From NCBI GenBank assembly GCA_022826125.1, contig JAJDVM010000137.1, forward strand, positions 1 to 43,403: a stretch of 43,403 nt of DNA, in the 5' to 3' direction. A model generated the notes under the pieces. That model was not told where the DNA came from. It saw nothing but the letters and a program-made list of their open reading frames with translations, and did not search any database. Positions 32,941 to 42,513 of this stretch are shown one piece after another; the stretch's first letter is position 1, and every line of letters starts with the position of its first letter. The translations under genes were made by a program, and so were the position numbers. Origin of the DNA: Defluviicoccus sp. Lineage in GTDB: Bacteria > Pseudomonadota > Alphaproteobacteria > MPNO01.

Positions 32941-33898
32941 GTTCGAGCTCATCGGGGAGCTCTTCGCGCCGCTCGCGGCGGACGAGCCGGGAGCGCTCGG
33001 TCTCCTCGACGATGCCGCGCTGATCGCGCCCCGGGCGGGGTTCGATCTCGCCACCGCCGTCGACACCCTCGTGGAAGGGGTCCATTTCCTCTCTTCCGAT
33101 CCGCCTTTCGACGTCGCGCGCAAGCTGTTGCGCGTCAACCTGTCGGACCTCGCCGCGATGGGCGCGCGACCGCGGGTCTATCTGCTCGGCCTCGCCGTAC
33201 CCGACGGGATCGGCTTCGACTGGCTTCGGGGCTTCGCGCGCGGCCTCGCTTCGGACCAGGCTCGGTTCGGCATTTCCCTCGCCGGAGGCGACACCACCGC
33301 GATTTCGGGGCCGGCCTGCCTTTCCCTCACCGCGATCGGCGAGGTCGAGCCGGGCAGGTCGCCGTTGCGCGCGAACGCCGCTGCCGGAGAGCATGTCTAC
33401 GTGTCGGGAACCGTCGGCGACGCCGCGCTCGGTCTTCGCGCGCTGCGGGGCGAGGATCTCGGCCTTTCGGAATCCGGGCGGGAGGCGGCGATCGCCCGGT
33501 ACCGGGTGCCGGAGCCACGGCTCGAGCTCGGCATGGCGCTTCTCGCCTCCGCCGCCATCGACGTGTCGGATGGGCTGATCGCGGATATCGGGCACATCTG
33601 CGCGGCGTCCGGTCTCGGGGCGAACGTCGAAGCGGCGCGGGTACCGCTGTCCGGGGCGGCCCGGTCGGCGCTCGGGCGCGGGGCGGTGGAGATCGTCGAC
33701 CTTCTGACCGGCGGCGACGATTACGAGCTTGTCTTCACCGCGCCGGCGGACCGCAGCGACGCCGTTCGCGCCGCCGCCGCCCGGGCGCGCGTTCCGGTCG
33801 CCCGCATCGGCACGATGACGGAGGGCGAGGGGGTGTCCGTGTTCGATACCGCGAACGCCCGGATCGCGATCGACCGCGCCGGCTACCGGCATTTCTAG
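32915..33898 (+). CDS. thiL: Thiamine-monophosphate kinase
   Basis: A 327-residue ATP-dependent kinase making thiamine diphosphate from the monophosphate. The N-terminal GDDAA-like metal motif reads LLDDAALI (near 30-37). DTLVEGVHF (near 50-58), RVNLSDLAAMGA (near 73-84) and SLAGGDTT (near 120-127) follow. ISGP, GTVGDA, DVSDGL (near 213-218) and GGDDYELVF (near 266-274) match the ThiL/PurM fold. The ATG is inside the end of nusB with GGGAGA upstream. It is the last gene of the rib-nusB-thiL unit before a repeat-bearing gap. Confidence 0.95.
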   Translation: MPGRPRPGEFELIGELFAPLAADEPGALGLLDDAALIAPRAGFDLATAVDTLVEGVHFLSSDPPFDVARKLLRVNLSDLAAMGARPRVYLLGLAVPDGIGFDWLRGFARGLASDQARFGISLAGGDTTAISGPACLSLTAIGEVEPGRSPLRANAAAGEHVYVSGTVGDAALGLRALRGEDLGLSESGREAAIARYRVPEPRLELGMALLASAAIDVSDGLIADIGHICAASGLGANVEAARVPLSGAARSALGRGAVEIVDLLTGGDDYELVFTAPADRSDAVRAAAARARVPVARIGTMTEGEGVSVFDTANARIAIDRAGYRHF

Positions 33899-33942
33899 GG
33901 CGGATCCGTTTCGCCCGGAATCGCCGACACGGTCGGGGCAGG

Positions 33943-34043
33943 CCCTTCGATACGCGGCTTCGCCGCTACTCGGGGTGAGGGATGGTTGCGGACGGCAATG
34001 AATCCCCCTCATCCCGAGCAGGCGCGCCAGCGCGGTTTCGACT
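33943..34043. repeat. Palindromic intergenic repeat, copy 2 (TCGATACG ... CTACTCGGGGTGAGGG type)
   Basis: The left arm (33943-33981) reads almost the same as the arms of the copy at 17236-17336. The right arm (34006-34043) is its degenerate reverse complement (CCCTCATCCCGAGCA, then drift). It lies between thiL and the MFS gene. A short stretch just before it (33897-33912, AGGGCGGATCCGTTTC) resembles the left end of the different repeat at 42726-42850. Confidence 0.7.
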
Positions 34044-34072
34044 CCGCGTCCGATAGGGTTTAGTTTCCCGCC

Positions 34073-35266
34073 GTGCAGTTCCTTTCCGGCATCAACCGTA
34101 ACGTGGCCCTGCTGGCGCTCTCCCAGGCGCTGATGATGACCACGACCTCGGCGATCATCGCCTCCGCCGCGCTGATCGGCCACGCGCTCGCCGAGGACAA
34201 GGCGCTCGCGACCCTTCCGGTCGCTTTTCAGTTCGTGGCGACCATGCTGACCTCGATCCCGGCGTCGCTCTACATGCGTCGGGTCGGGCGGCGGTGGGGG
34301 TTCGTCACCGGCGCGACGATCGGAGCGGCCGGCGCGGCGATCGCGACCGCGGCGATCGCGGTCTCCTCCTTCTGGCTGTTCGCGCTCGGCACCGCGCTGA
34401 TCGGCTCGATGCTCGCCTTCGGCCAGTTCTTCCGCTTCGCCGCCGCCGACACGGCGGGGCCCGACATGCGCAGCCGGGCGATTTCGCTGGTTCTGCTGGG
34501 CGGCGTGGTGGCGGCTTTCACCGGCCCCAACCTGGCGCGGTTCACCAAGGATCTGTTCGACCCGCTGGTCTTCGCCGGCACCTTCGCGGCGATCGTGCTG
34601 ATCTACCTGGCGATGGGCCTGGTGGCGTCGTTGCTCACCATCCCGCCGATGAGCGCGGCGGAAAAGAGGGGACCGCAACGTCCGCTGCTGGAAATCCTCT
34701 CCCAGCCCAAATGCGTCGTCGCGATCCTCGGCGCGGTATCCGGCTACGCGGTCATGACCTTCGTGATGACCGTGACGCCGCTGGCGATGGCCGATTGCGG
34801 TTTCGCGTTCGGCGACTCGGCATCGGTAATCCAGTGGCACATCGTGGGCATGTTCCTGCCCTCGTTCTTCACCGGTCACCTGGTTGCCCGATTCGGCGCG
34901 ACCAACATCATGATCGTCGGCGCGCTGCTCCAGGCGCTGTGCGTCGCGATCAACTTCGCCGGCATCGAATACCTCAACTTCGTGAGCGCTCTGATCCTGC
35001 TGGGCGTGGGGTGGAACTTCCTGTTCATCGGCGGCACCAGCTTGCTGACCGAGTGCTACCGCCCCTCGGAGATGGCGAAGACCCAGGGGTTCAACGATTT
35101 CTGCATCTGGGGCTTCGTCGCCGTCGGCGCGGTGCTGTCCGGTGCATCGATCCATCACCTGGGATGGGCGGTCGTCAACGCGGTGACGCTCCCGCTGATC
35201 GCGATGGCGCTGATCGCTACGGCGTGGCTCCGGTTCGATCTGGCGCGGCACCGGGCGGCCGCCTGA
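34073..35266 (+). CDS. Major facilitator superfamily transporter
   Basis: A 397-residue, twelve-helix membrane protein. The loop between helices 2 and 3 has the MFS motif in the form YMRRVGRRWGF (near residues 64-74). The two six-helix halves are separated by a cytoplasmic loop around 205-215 (PPMSAAEKRGPQR). No substrate motif is recognisable. The start is a GTG with only a weak ribosome site; an ATG at 34132 is less likely because it would delete part of helix 1. It stands alone between the palindromic repeat and hppA. Confidence 0.9.
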   Translation: MQFLSGINRNVALLALSQALMMTTTSAIIASAALIGHALAEDKALATLPVAFQFVATMLTSIPASLYMRRVGRRWGFVTGATIGAAGAAIATAAIAVSSFWLFALGTALIGSMLAFGQFFRFAAADTAGPDMRSRAISLVLLGGVVAAFTGPNLARFTKDLFDPLVFAGTFAAIVLIYLAMGLVASLLTIPPMSAAEKRGPQRPLLEILSQPKCVVAILGAVSGYAVMTFVMTVTPLAMADCGFAFGDSASVIQWHIVGMFLPSFFTGHLVARFGATNIMIVGALLQALCVAINFAGIEYLNFVSALILLGVGWNFLFIGGTSLLTECYRPSEMAKTQGFNDFCIWGFVAVGAVLSGASIHHLGWAVVNAVTLPLIAMALIATAWLRFDLARHRAAA

Positions 35267-35429
35267 AGCGCTCCGATCGGGCCCGCGATGTTGCCTTGTC
35301 GGTTGAGTTCTGGCATGTTCCGCGCGCTCATCCGAGCCTTATCCGCCACAGAGCGAATCGGTTCTGCGCTCAAGGCCGCGCCGTCGGACGCGCGCCGCCT
35401 TTCTCGACAAGACAAGGGATCCTGAAAGC

Positions 35430-37535
35430 ATGACGGCAACCTATTGGATCGTCATCGCCTGCGGCGTGCTGGCGATCCTTTACGGACTCTATGCGGTTCG
35501 ATCGATCCTCGCCGCGAGTCCCGGCACGGAACGCATGGTGGAGATCGCGGAGGCGATCCAGGAGGGCGCGCGCGCCTATCTGAACCGCCAATATCTGACC
35601 ATCGGCATCGTCGGCATCGTCGTGGGCGTGATTCTCGGCCTGCTTCTTGACGTCTATGTCGGGCTCGGCTTCTTCGTCGGCGCGATCCTCTCCGGGGTTG
35701 CCGGCTATATCGGCATGAACGTTTCGGTCCGCGCCAATGTCAGGACCGCCAACGCGGCGCAGACCGGCGGCATCAAGCCCGCCCTCGACGTCGCCTTCAA
35801 GTCGGGCGCGGTGACCGGGATGCTGGTCGTCGGCCTCGGCCTGCTCGGCGTCGTCGTCTACTACATGATCCTGCGCGGCGTCCACGACCCGTCCGACCCG
35901 GCGGGGCTGCGCCATATTCTGGAAGCCCTGGTGGCGCTCGGTTTCGGCGCTTCGCTGATCTCGATCTTCGCCCGTCTCGGCGGCGGCATCTTCACCAAGG
36001 GCGCCGATGTCGGTGCCGACCTCGTCGGCAAGATCGAGGCCGGCATCCCCGAGGACGATCCGCGCAACGCGGGCGTCATCGCCGACAATGTGGGCGACAA
36101 TGTCGGCGACTGCGCCGGCATGGCGGCGGACCTTTTCGAGACCTATGCCGTGACCGTGGTGGCGACGATGCTGCTCGGCGCAATCTTCTTCACCGGGGCG
36201 ATGCAGGAAACGATGATGGCGCTGCCGCTGGTCATCGGCGCGGTCTGCATCATCGGCTCGGTGATCGGCACGTTCTTCGTCCGGCTCGGCGCCAGCAACA
36301 ACGTGATGGCCGCGCTCTACAAGGGGTTCGTGGCCGCGGCGCTGATCTCCGCCGTCCTGATCGCGCTCGCAATCTACCTGATCTTCGGGAGCTTCAGCGC
36401 CGAGATAGCGCTCGCCGGCGACAAGATCGCGCCGCGGCACCTGCTCTATTGCGGGCTCGTGGGGCTGGCGGTCACGGGACTCCTGGTGTGGATCACGGAG
36501 TACTACACCTCCACGGCGTACCGTCCCGTCCGCAGCGTTGCCAAGGCGTCCGAGACCGGGCACGCGACCAACGTGATCCAGGGGCTCGCGGTCTCGCTCG
36601 AGGCGACCGCGCTGCCGGTCCTGGTGATCTGCGCCGGCATCATCGTCTCCTACTTCGCGGCCGGGCTCTACGGCATCGCGATCGCGGCTACGACCATGCT
36701 CGCGCTCGCCGGCATGGTGGTCGCGCTCGACGCCTACGGGCCGGTGACCGACAACGCCGGCGGCATCGCGGAGATGGCGGAGCTGCCGGAAGACGTCCGC
36801 AAGCACACCGATCTGCTGGACGCGGTCGGCAACACCACCAAGGCGGTCACCAAGGGTTACGCCATCGGCTCCGCCGGTCTCGCGGCGCTGGTCCTGTTCG
36901 CGGCCTACACCCAGGATCTCCAGTACTACTTCCCGGAACTCGCCAAGAGCATCTCCTTTCAGCTCGCCGATCCCTACGTCGTGATCGGGCTGTTTATCGG
37001 CGGGCTGCTGCCCTACTTGTTCGGGGCGCTGGGCATGATGGCGGTGGGCCGCGCCGGGGCCCAGGTGGTGGTCGAGGTCAGGCGGCAGTTCCGCGAGATC
37101 CCCGGGATCATGGAGGGCACCAGCCGGCCGGAATACGGAAGGGCGGTCGACCTCCTGACCCGCGCCGCGATCCGCGAGATGATCGTGCCCTCGATGCTGC
37201 CGGTCCTCGCGCCGATCGTGACCTATTTCGTGATGTCCTGGATCGGCGGGCCCGCCGCCGGGTTCACGACGCTGGGCGCGATGCTTCTCGGCACCATCGT
37301 CACCGGCATCTTCGTCGCGATCTCGATGACCTCGGGCGGCGGCGCCTGGGACAACGCCAAGAAATACATCGAGGACGGCAATCACGGCGGCAAGGGATCG
37401 GATGCGCACATGGCGGCGGTGACCGGCGACACGGTGGGCGATCCCTACAAGGATACCGCCGGGCCGGCCGTCAACCCGATGATCAAGATCATCAATATCG
37501 TGGCGCTGCTGCTGCTCGCGGTGCTTGCCGCCTGA
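35430..37535 (+). CDS. hppA: Membrane-bound H+-translocating pyrophosphatase, K+-insensitive type
   Basis: A 701-residue integral membrane pump with about sixteen helices, using pyrophosphate hydrolysis to export protons across the inner membrane. The substrate-site motifs are intact: [18 protein letters not shown] (near 192-209), [16 protein letters not shown] (near 216-231) and [16 protein letters not shown] near the C-terminus. In [10 protein letters not shown] the lysine at position 471 replaces the alanine of K+-dependent enzymes, so it should not need potassium. An AAGGGA site precedes the ATG. It is convergent with bamE across only 27 bases. Such pumps are common in Rhodospirillales and help under low-energy conditions. 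Confidence 0.97.
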   Translation: MTATYWIVIACGVLAILYGLYAVRSILAASPGTERMVEIAEAIQEGARAYLNRQYLTIGIVGIVVGVILGLLLDVYVGLGFFVGAILSGVAGYIGMNVSVRANVRTANAAQTGGIKPALDVAFKSGAVTGMLVVGLGLLGVVVYYMILRGVHDPSDPAGLRHILEALVALGFGASLISIFARLGGGIFTKGADVGADLVGKIEAGIPEDDPRNAGVIADNVGDNVGDCAGMAADLFETYAVTVVATMLLGAIFFTGAMQETMMALPLVIGAVCIIGSVIGTFFVRLGASNNVMAALYKGFVAAALISAVLIALAIYLIFGSFSAEIALAGDKIAPRHLLYCGLVGLAVTGLLVWITEYYTSTAYRPVRSVAKASETGHATNVIQGLAVSLEATALPVLVICAGIIVSYFAAGLYGIAIAATTMLALAGMVVALDAYGPVTDNAGGIAEMAELPEDVRKHTDLLDAVGNTTKAVTKGYAIGSAGLAALVLFAAYTQDLQYYFPELAKSISFQLADPYVVIGLFIGGLLPYLFGALGMMAVGRAGAQVVVEVRRQFREIPGIMEGTSRPEYGRAVDLLTRAAIREMIVPSMLPVLAPIVTYFVMSWIGGPAAGFTTLGAMLLGTIVTGIFVAISMTSGGGAWDNAKKYIEDGNHGGKGSDAHMAAVTGDTVGDPYKDTAGPAVNPMIKIINIVALLLLAVLAA

Positions 37536-37562
37536 CGCGGCGGCGCGCGCCGGTCCGGGTGT

Positions 37563-38024
37563 CTACCGCTCGGTGTTGGGGGTGAACCGGCCGATATTGC
37601 CGATCAGCTGCTCGAGGATCGTGAACTCGTTGCCCTCGGTGGGCGTCACGCGATCCACGGGCTCGGGCTTGGCGACCTGCGTGGCGTCGATGGTGTTGAC
37701 CTGGCTGACGCGGCCATTGGCGCCGAACCGGATCTCGACAACCTGATGCTCGAGCACTTCCGGTTTGAGAAAGGCGACGGTCTCGGTGCGCTTCCCGATG
37801 TAGTACCAGACGTCGTTTTCCTCGAACACTCCCACGGCCGACGGGCTGCCGAGAGTTTGTTTTACCTGTTCCCGGGTCTGCTTTCCGGGCGCGATCTGTT
37901 CCATCGACTCGGCGAGCGGAATGTTGCCGTTATTGTCCTGTATCGGCGTGCAGGACAGAAGAAGCGCCGCGGCTGCGGCCACGAGGCCGGAAATCCGGCA
38001 ACGGATAGAAAGTCGAGCGTGCAT
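37563..38024 (-). CDS. bamE: Outer-membrane assembly lipoprotein BamE (SmpA/OmlA)
   Basis: A 153-residue lipoprotein of the BAM complex, which inserts beta-barrel proteins in the outer membrane. The signal peptide ends in the lipobox LLSC (Cys25). The SmpA/OmlA core follows: IAPGKQTREQVKQTLGSPSA near 45-64, then WYYIGKRTETVAF near 73-85 and VVEIRFGANGRVSQVN near 94-109. The ATG at 38024 gives a normal signal peptide; the upstream extension in frame is rejected. It is divergent from the cytochrome bc1 chaperone gene. The order bamE / bc1 chaperone / yceD / rpmF / plsX / fabH is typical of alphaproteobacteria. Confidence 0.95.
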   Translation of the reverse strand: MHARLSIRCRISGLVAAAAALLLSCTPIQDNNGNIPLAESMEQIAPGKQTREQVKQTLGSPSAVGVFEENDVWYYIGKRTETVAFLKPEVLEHQVVEIRFGANGRVSQVNTIDATQVAKPEPVDRVTPTEGNEFTILEQLIGNIGRFTPNTER

Positions 38025-38104
38025 CGTTTTCCGGGTCCGCCCTCGGCCGGCCCGTCGGGACATCCCGCTGGACCTTCGCCAGAGATTGCATCAAGTTCCC
38101 GGCC

Positions 38105-38110
38105 TGTCAA
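38105..38110 (-). promoter_or_regulatory. Candidate -35 element of the bamE promoter
   Basis: TTGACA is read on the minus strand about 80 bases upstream of the bamE start codon in the divergent gap. No convincing -10 hexamer is seen at the right spacing (CAATCT at 16 bases is the best), so support is weak. Confidence 0.3.
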
Positions 38111-38134
38111 TGCGGTGTCCGGAGTCGCTGCGGC

Positions 38135-38686
38135 ATGCTGAAACGGTTGCGTGGCAGGAAGGCGGTCCGCGAGTCCGCGGAGGCGCTCTACCGCACCGTC
38201 GTGGAACAGGCCCGCTCGCCGGCATTCTACAGCGACGCGGGCGTTCCGGACACGCTGGACGGCCGGTTCGAGCTCGTGGCGCTGCACGCGTTCATGGTGA
38301 TGCGCCGGCTTCAGGCGGAACCGGATCGAACCGGCGTTCTTGCCCAGGCCCTGTTCGACGCGATGTTCGACGATATGGACCGCAGCCTGCGGGAGCTGGG
38401 CGCGGGCGACCTCGGCGTGGGACGCCGGGTGAAGTTCATGGCGAGCTCCTTCCTCGGGCGGGTCAAGGCCTATGAGGGCGGGCTCGATGGCGGGGAGGAC
38501 GCGCTCCGGTCGGCGCTGGTCCGCAATCTCTACGGCACGGTCCCGGCGCCGGCGGACGGCGCGAGCGCGATGGCGCGTTATACGCGGCATCAGCTCGAGG
38601 CGCTGGAGACCCAGCCGCTCGACGACCTGGTCGCGGGCCGCGTGCGCTTCGATGCGGCTTTCGCGCTTCCCGTCGGGACCGGGTGA
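38135..38686 (+). CDS. Ubiquinol-cytochrome c chaperone (CBP3-like)
   Basis: A 183-residue soluble protein of the CBP3/UQCC1 family, which in mitochondria helps build cytochrome bc1. Diagnostic stretches are ALYRTVVEQARSPAFYSDAGVPDTLDGRFEL near 18-48, ALHAFMVMRRLQ near 50-61, and FDAMFDDMDRSLRELGAGDLGVGRRVKFMASSFLGRVKAYE near 72-112. In alphaproteobacteria it is normally encoded beside yceD and rpmF, as here; its bacterial function is inferred from that family. The yceD start follows 11 bases after its stop. Confidence 0.92.
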   Translation: MLKRLRGRKAVRESAEALYRTVVEQARSPAFYSDAGVPDTLDGRFELVALHAFMVMRRLQAEPDRTGVLAQALFDAMFDDMDRSLRELGAGDLGVGRRVKFMASSFLGRVKAYEGGLDGGEDALRSALVRNLYGTVPAPADGASAMARYTRHQLEALETQPLDDLVAGRVRFDAAFALPVGTG

Positions 38687-38697
38687 GGGGTCCCGGA

Positions 38698-39225
38698 ATG
38701 ACACCCGAATTCTCGCGCCCCGTCCGCGTCGATCGGATTCCCCTTTCCGGGACGGTCCGCGAAATCGTGGCCGGGGAAGAGGAGCGCCGCGCTCTCGCCG
38801 GGCGTTTCGGCATCGTTTCGATCGACTCGCTTTCCGCTCGCGTGGCGCTCCGGCGCACGAACGAGGACGACGTCGCCGTTTCGGCGCGTTTCTCCGCCCG
38901 AGTCGTGCAGGAATGCGTGGTGACCCTCGATCCCGTCGCCAGCGATATCGACGAGGAGGTTGCGCTTCTCTTCCGGCCGGTCGGACAGGAGGCGCTCGAC
39001 CGGAAGACGGTCGTGATTCCGGCGGATGAGGATTTCGAGCCCTTCGCCGGCGAATCGCTCGATATCGGGGAGGCCGTGGCCGTCGAGCTGGCGCTGTGCC
39101 TCGACCCCTTTCCCCGCTCGCCGGCCGCCGATGAGGCGGCCGGGCCGGGCGAAGGCGACGATTCCCCGCCGGAGGGGACCGATTCGCCGTTTCGCGTGCT
39201 GGAAGGGCGCACCGAAAACAGGTAG
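38698..39225 (+). CDS. YceD/DUF177 family protein (23S rRNA accumulation protein)
   Basis: A 175-residue protein of the DUF177 family, encoded just before rpmF in most bacteria and linked to 23S rRNA accumulation or ribosome assembly. The conserved core [28 protein letters not shown] has the single cysteine typical of the family, followed by the [25 protein letters not shown] stretch near residues 118-142. The C-terminus is acidic. The ATG at 38698 has a GAGGGG site; a GTG five codons earlier is possible and would overlap the upstream gene. Confidence 0.92.
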   Translation: MTPEFSRPVRVDRIPLSGTVREIVAGEEERRALAGRFGIVSIDSLSARVALRRTNEDDVAVSARFSARVVQECVVTLDPVASDIDEEVALLFRPVGQEALDRKTVVIPADEDFEPFAGESLDIGEAVAVELALCLDPFPRSPAADEAAGPGEGDDSPPEGTDSPFRVLEGRTENR

Positions 39226-39237
39226 ACTGCGCTTTCG

Positions 39238-39267
39238 CTTGCCGGTCGCTTGCCGGTCGGCTAGGTA
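39238..39267 (+). promoter_or_regulatory. Tandem 11-base repeat and possible promoter before rpmF
   Basis: CTTGCCGGTCG occurs twice in direct succession (39238-39248, 39249-39259). TTGCCG at 39239-39244 and TAGGTA at 39262-39267 are 17 bases apart and could be -35 and -10 elements for rpmF, whose start lies about 44 bases downstream. The match to consensus is only partial. Confidence 0.3.
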
Positions 39268-39310
39268 TCCGCGCAATTCCCTTCGACAAACTCAATCAGA
39301 GACGCTGGCG

Positions 39311-39493
39311 ATGGCTGTACCCAAGAAGAAAGTGTCCAAGTCCCGCCGCAATAAGCGGCGTTCGCATCATGCGCTGAGCGTGGCGGCCTACGTCGAGTGC
39401 CCGAACTGCGGCGAGTACAAGCGTCCCCACCATGTCTGTCCGTCATGCGGGTATTACGACGGCCGTGAAGTCGTGGAGGCAGGAACGGCATAG
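39311..39493 (+). CDS. rpmF: 50S ribosomal protein L32
   Basis: A 60-residue basic ribosomal protein starting [20 protein letters not shown]. It carries two CxxC pairs, at Cys30/33 and Cys43/46, the zinc-binding form of L32. The length is standard for alphaproteobacteria. It lies 85 bases after the YceD-family gene and 31 bases before plsX, the classic rpmF-plsX-fabH order. Confidence 0.98.
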   Translation: MAVPKKKVSKSRRNKRRSHHALSVAAYVECPNCGEYKRPHHVCPSCGYYDGREVVEAGTA

Positions 39494-39524
39494 CCCGCCG
39501 CACCCCATCGGAGGCCGGTTTCGG

Positions 39525-40574
39525 TTGAAGGCGCTGCTTACAATTGCCCTCGACGCGATGGGAGGCGATAACGCGCCGCGTATCGTGGTCCGGGGCGCGA
39601 ACATCGCGCGGAGGCGTTATCCCGACGTCCGCTTCCGGCTGTTCGGCGACGAGCGCAAGATCGCGCCGTTGCTGAAGCGCATGCCCAAGCTGCGCCGGAC
39701 GATCGCCATCGATCACACCGAGGAAATGGTCACCGACGACGACAAGCCGTCCCAGGCGCTGCGCCAGGGGAAACGGTCGAGCATGCGGCTGGCAATCAAC
39801 GCGGTCCGCGACGGCGAGGCGGAAGGCGTCGTCTCGGCCGGCAATACCGGCGCGCTGATGGCGATGGCGAAGTTCACGCTGAAGACCCTGCCCGGGATCG
39901 ACCGCCCCGCGATCGCGGCGGTCTTTCCCAACTACCGCAGCGAGAGCGTGATGCTCGACCTCGGCGCGAATGTCGAGTGCGATGCCGACAATTTGATCCA
40001 GTTCGCGGTCATGGGATCGGAGTTCGGTCGCACCGTGCTGGGGCTCGAGAATCCCTCGGTCGGCCTCCTCAACGTCGGAACCGAGGAGGTCAAGGGGCAC
40101 GAGGCCGTCCGCCAGGCGGCGGCCATATTGCGCGAGGACAATGCCGGTATCCGCTACCACGGTTTCGTCGAGGGCGACGACATCGCCATGGGAACCGTCG
40201 ACGTCATCGTCTCGGACGGGTTTTCCGGTAATATCGCGCTCAAGACGATCGAGGGTTCGGTGAAGCTCTACTCGGAATTCCTGCGCAAGGCGTTCAAGAG
40301 TTCCGTGAGCTCGCGGCTCGGCTATCTTCTCGCCAGGCGGAGCCTCAACAAGCTGCGCGCCCGCGTCGACCCGAGGCGCTACAACGGCGCGATGTTCCTC
40401 GGCCTCAACGGCAACGTGGTCAAGAGCCACGGCTCGACGGATGCCTTCGGCTTCGCCAATGCCATCGGCGTGGCGGTGGACATGGCCACGCATCGGTTCA
40501 ACGAAAAGATCACCGCGCAGCTCGATCGCGGCTCGCTGTCGATGCCCGTCCGGACCCGCGCGGCCGTATCCTGA
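39525..40574 (+). CDS. plsX: Phosphate acyltransferase PlsX
   Basis: A 349-residue enzyme making acyl-phosphate from acyl-ACP, the first step of phospholipid synthesis with PlsY. Family motifs are [12 protein letters not shown] near residues 6-17, [14 protein letters not shown] near 104-117, [11 protein letters not shown] near 180-190 and [16 protein letters not shown] near 225-240. The start is a TTG with GGAGG 11 bases upstream; the frame continues upstream into rpmF without similarity. Its stop shares one base with the fabH start, so the two are translationally coupled. Confidence 0.96.
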   Translation: MKALLTIALDAMGGDNAPRIVVRGANIARRRYPDVRFRLFGDERKIAPLLKRMPKLRRTIAIDHTEEMVTDDDKPSQALRQGKRSSMRLAINAVRDGEAEGVVSAGNTGALMAMAKFTLKTLPGIDRPAIAAVFPNYRSESVMLDLGANVECDADNLIQFAVMGSEFGRTVLGLENPSVGLLNVGTEEVKGHEAVRQAAAILREDNAGIRYHGFVEGDDIAMGTVDVIVSDGFSGNIALKTIEGSVKLYSEFLRKAFKSSVSSRLGYLLARRSLNKLRARVDPRRYNGAMFLGLNGNVVKSHGSTDAFGFANAIGVAVDMATHRFNEKITAQLDRGSLSMPVRTRAAVS

Positions 40575-41548
40575 TGGTGACGCGGGCCGTCGTCGCCGGC
40601 TGCGGCGGGTATCTGCCCGAGAAGGTGCTGACCAACGAAGACCTCGCGCGGATGGTCGACACGTCGCACGAGTGGATCGTCCAGCGCACCGGCATCCTCG
40701 AACGCCGCATCGCGGCCGAAGGAGAATTCACCTCCCACCTGGCGACCGCCGCCTCCCGCGCCGCGCTCGGCCGGGCGGGGATGGAGCCGTCCGACCTCGA
40801 CCTGATCGTGCTGGCGACGGCGACCCCCGACGAGACCTTCCCCGCGACCGCGACGCGGGTCCAGAACGAGCTCGGCATGACCCGCGGCGCCGCCTTCGAC
40901 GTCCAGGCGGTCTGCTCGGGCTTCATCTACGCGCTCAACGTGGCGGACAACTTCATCCGCCTCGGCCAGGCCGAAAGTGCGCTCGTCATCGGCGCGGAGA
41001 CCTTCTCCCGCATCCTCGACTGGACCGACCGGGGGACCTGCGTCCTGTTCGGCGACGGGGCGGGCGCGGTGGTGCTGCGCGCGGAGGAGGGGACGGGGAC
41101 GGCCGAGGACCGCGGGGTGCTGTCGAACCATCTCCATTCGGACGGGCGCCACCACGACCTCCTCTTCGTTGACGGCGGGCCGTCGAGCACCCGCACCGTC
41201 GGGCATCTCAGGATGGCGGGCCGCGACGTGTTCCGGCACGCGGTGGTCAACCTCGCGACGGTGATGCAGGAGGCGCTGGCCGCTACCGGCGTCGGCGCGG
41301 AAGACGTCGACTGGGTGGTGCCGCACCAGGCCAACCTGCGGATCATCAAGAGCACGTCCGGCAAGCTCGGGATGCCGGAGGAGAAAGTGATCGTGACCGT
41401 CGACCGGCATGCCAATACGTCCGCGGCCTCGATTCCGCTGGCGCTCGCCGACGCGGCGGGGGACGGCCGGATCAAGCCCGGTGATCTTTGCCTTCTCGAG
41501 GCGATGGGCGGCGGTTTCGCCTGGGGCGCCAGCCTGGTTCGCTGGTAG
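40574..41548 (+). CDS. fabH: 3-oxoacyl-ACP synthase III
   Basis: A 324-residue condensing enzyme that starts fatty-acid synthesis from acetyl-CoA and malonyl-ACP. The catalytic triad is complete: Cys114 in QAVCSG, His251 in VPHQANLRI and Asn281 in [10 protein letters not shown]. The N-terminal [11 protein letters not shown] and the C-terminal [15 protein letters not shown] are family signatures. It overlaps plsX by one base. The following gap carries the probable ihfA promoter. Confidence 0.97.
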   Translation: MVTRAVVAGCGGYLPEKVLTNEDLARMVDTSHEWIVQRTGILERRIAAEGEFTSHLATAASRAALGRAGMEPSDLDLIVLATATPDETFPATATRVQNELGMTRGAAFDVQAVCSGFIYALNVADNFIRLGQAESALVIGAETFSRILDWTDRGTCVLFGDGAGAVVLRAEEGTGTAEDRGVLSNHLHSDGRHHDLLFVDGGPSSTRTVGHLRMAGRDVFRHAVVNLATVMQEALAATGVGAEDVDWVVPHQANLRIIKSTSGKLGMPEEKVIVTVDRHANTSAASIPLALADAAGDGRIKPGDLCLLEAMGGGFAWGASLVRW

Positions 41549-41625
41549 GCAGGCCGGGCCGCGCCCATTGCCCGTCCCCGCTTGACGCGGAATTACATTA
41601 GGCACTCCGTCTATCCTATTGATAA

Positions 41626-41654
41626 TTGACTGTATTCTTTGCGCGGCGTACGCT
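41626..41654 (+). promoter_or_regulatory. Probable sigma-70 promoter of ihfA
   Basis: TTGACT (41626-41631) and TACGCT (41649-41654) are separated by exactly 17 bases, in a locally AT-richer gap. Transcription would start near 41660, leaving about 22 bases before the ihfA ATG with its GGAGG site. Confidence 0.45.
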
Positions 41655-41682
41655 GAGCGAGGAACAGGCGGAGGCTTGGGGA

Positions 41683-42018
41683 ATGGCGTCAGCGACGGTG
41701 ACGCGTGCGCATCTGGCCGAAGCGGTGTACCGGGAAATCGGGCTGTCGCGCAACGAATCGGCCGACCTGGTGGAAACCGTGCTTCGCGAGATGTCGGATT
41801 CGCTGGCCCGCGGCGAGTCGGTCAAGATTTCCTCGTTCGGCAGCTTCTCGGTCCGTCAGAAGGGCGCCAGGGTCGGGCGCAATCCGAAGACCGGAGAAGA
41901 GGTGCCGATCCTTCCGCGCAGGGTGCTGGTGTTCCGCGCCTCCAACGTGCTCAAGTCGAGAATCAATGAATCGATGGCGGCCGCGCGGCCCGGCGACCCG
42001 GATCCGTCCGGCGGCTGA
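41683..42018 (+). CDS. ihfA: Integration host factor alpha subunit
   Basis: A 111-residue HU/IHF-type DNA-bending protein. It has the N-terminal dimerisation helices ([21 protein letters not shown]), [29 protein letters not shown] near residues 47-75 with the proline at the beta-arm tip, and [17 protein letters not shown] near 78-94. The alpha-type assignment rests on sequence style and on its position after fabH and before a MerR-type gene, the usual ihfA site. The ATG at 41683 is chosen over an upstream in-frame TTG because of the GGAGG site. Confidence 0.95.
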   Translation: MASATVTRAHLAEAVYREIGLSRNESADLVETVLREMSDSLARGESVKISSFGSFSVRQKGARVGRNPKTGEEVPILPRRVLVFRASNVLKSRINESMAAARPGDPDPSGG

Positions 42019-42021
42019 GCC

Positions 42022-42513
42022 ATGGCGGAAGCGGCACAACCGGTCGAAGCGAGGCGCCGGGGAGCCGGGAAGTCGGCCGCGGCTTTCCGTACCATCAGCG
42101 AGGTGGCGGGCGAGCTCGACGTGCCGCAGCACGTGCTGCGCTTCTGGGAAAGCAAGTTCATCCAGGTAAAGCCGATGAAGCGCGGCGGCGGGCGCCGGTA
42201 TTACCGCCCGGAGGACATCGACCTCCTGAGATCGATCCGCGAGCTGCTCTATACCGACGGCTATACCATCAAGGGCGTTCAGAAGCTGTTGCGCGAGGGC
42301 GGCGTGAAGGCGCTCGCCGAGCGCCGGAACAGCCCGGCCCCGCCGGAAGAGCCGGAGCCGCGGGCCCGGCCCGACGCGATTGCCGGAGCGACGGCGGCCC
42401 CGGCGGCCCCGGCGGCCGATGCGTCCGAGGTCGAGGCGCTGAGAGCCGCGCTGGCCGAGCTCCTGGAAGAGCTGGAACGGATCCGGAGCCGCCTTCGCAA
42501 CGCGCTCGATTAG
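42022..42513 (+). CDS. MerR-family transcriptional regulator
   Basis: A 163-residue DNA-binding protein. The helix-turn-helix and wing span about residues 21-90: [25 protein letters not shown], then the wing [36 protein letters not shown]. No metal-binding cysteines are present in the C-terminus. An Ala/Pro-rich linker (about 105-140) leads to a short coiled-coil-like end. MerR proteins at this place after ihfA are conserved across alphaproteobacteria, with unknown target. It starts 3 bases after the ihfA stop. Confidence 0.94.
   Translation: MAEAAQPVEARRRGAGKSAAAFRTISEVAGELDVPQHVLRFWESKFIQVKPMKRGGGRRYYRPEDIDLLRSIRELLYTDGYTIKGVQKLLREGGVKALAERRNSPAPPEEPEPRARPDAIAGATAAPAAPAADASEVEALRAALAELLEELERIRSRLRNALD

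Noticed and set aside
26749-33898. FMN or TPP riboswitch in front of the rib genes or thiL
   Set aside because: The genes are packed with gaps of at most 19 bases and several overlaps, leaving no leader long enough; no conserved riboswitch core is seen.
32678-35251. An 857-residue open frame on the minus strand opposite thiL and the MFS gene
   Set aside because: The product is low-complexity and Arg/Asp/Gln-rich, and it crosses two genuine genes and an intergenic repeat.
35370-37409. A 679-residue open frame on the minus strand opposite hppA
   Set aside because: It is the antisense mirror of a highly conserved pyrophosphatase and has no family signature of its own.
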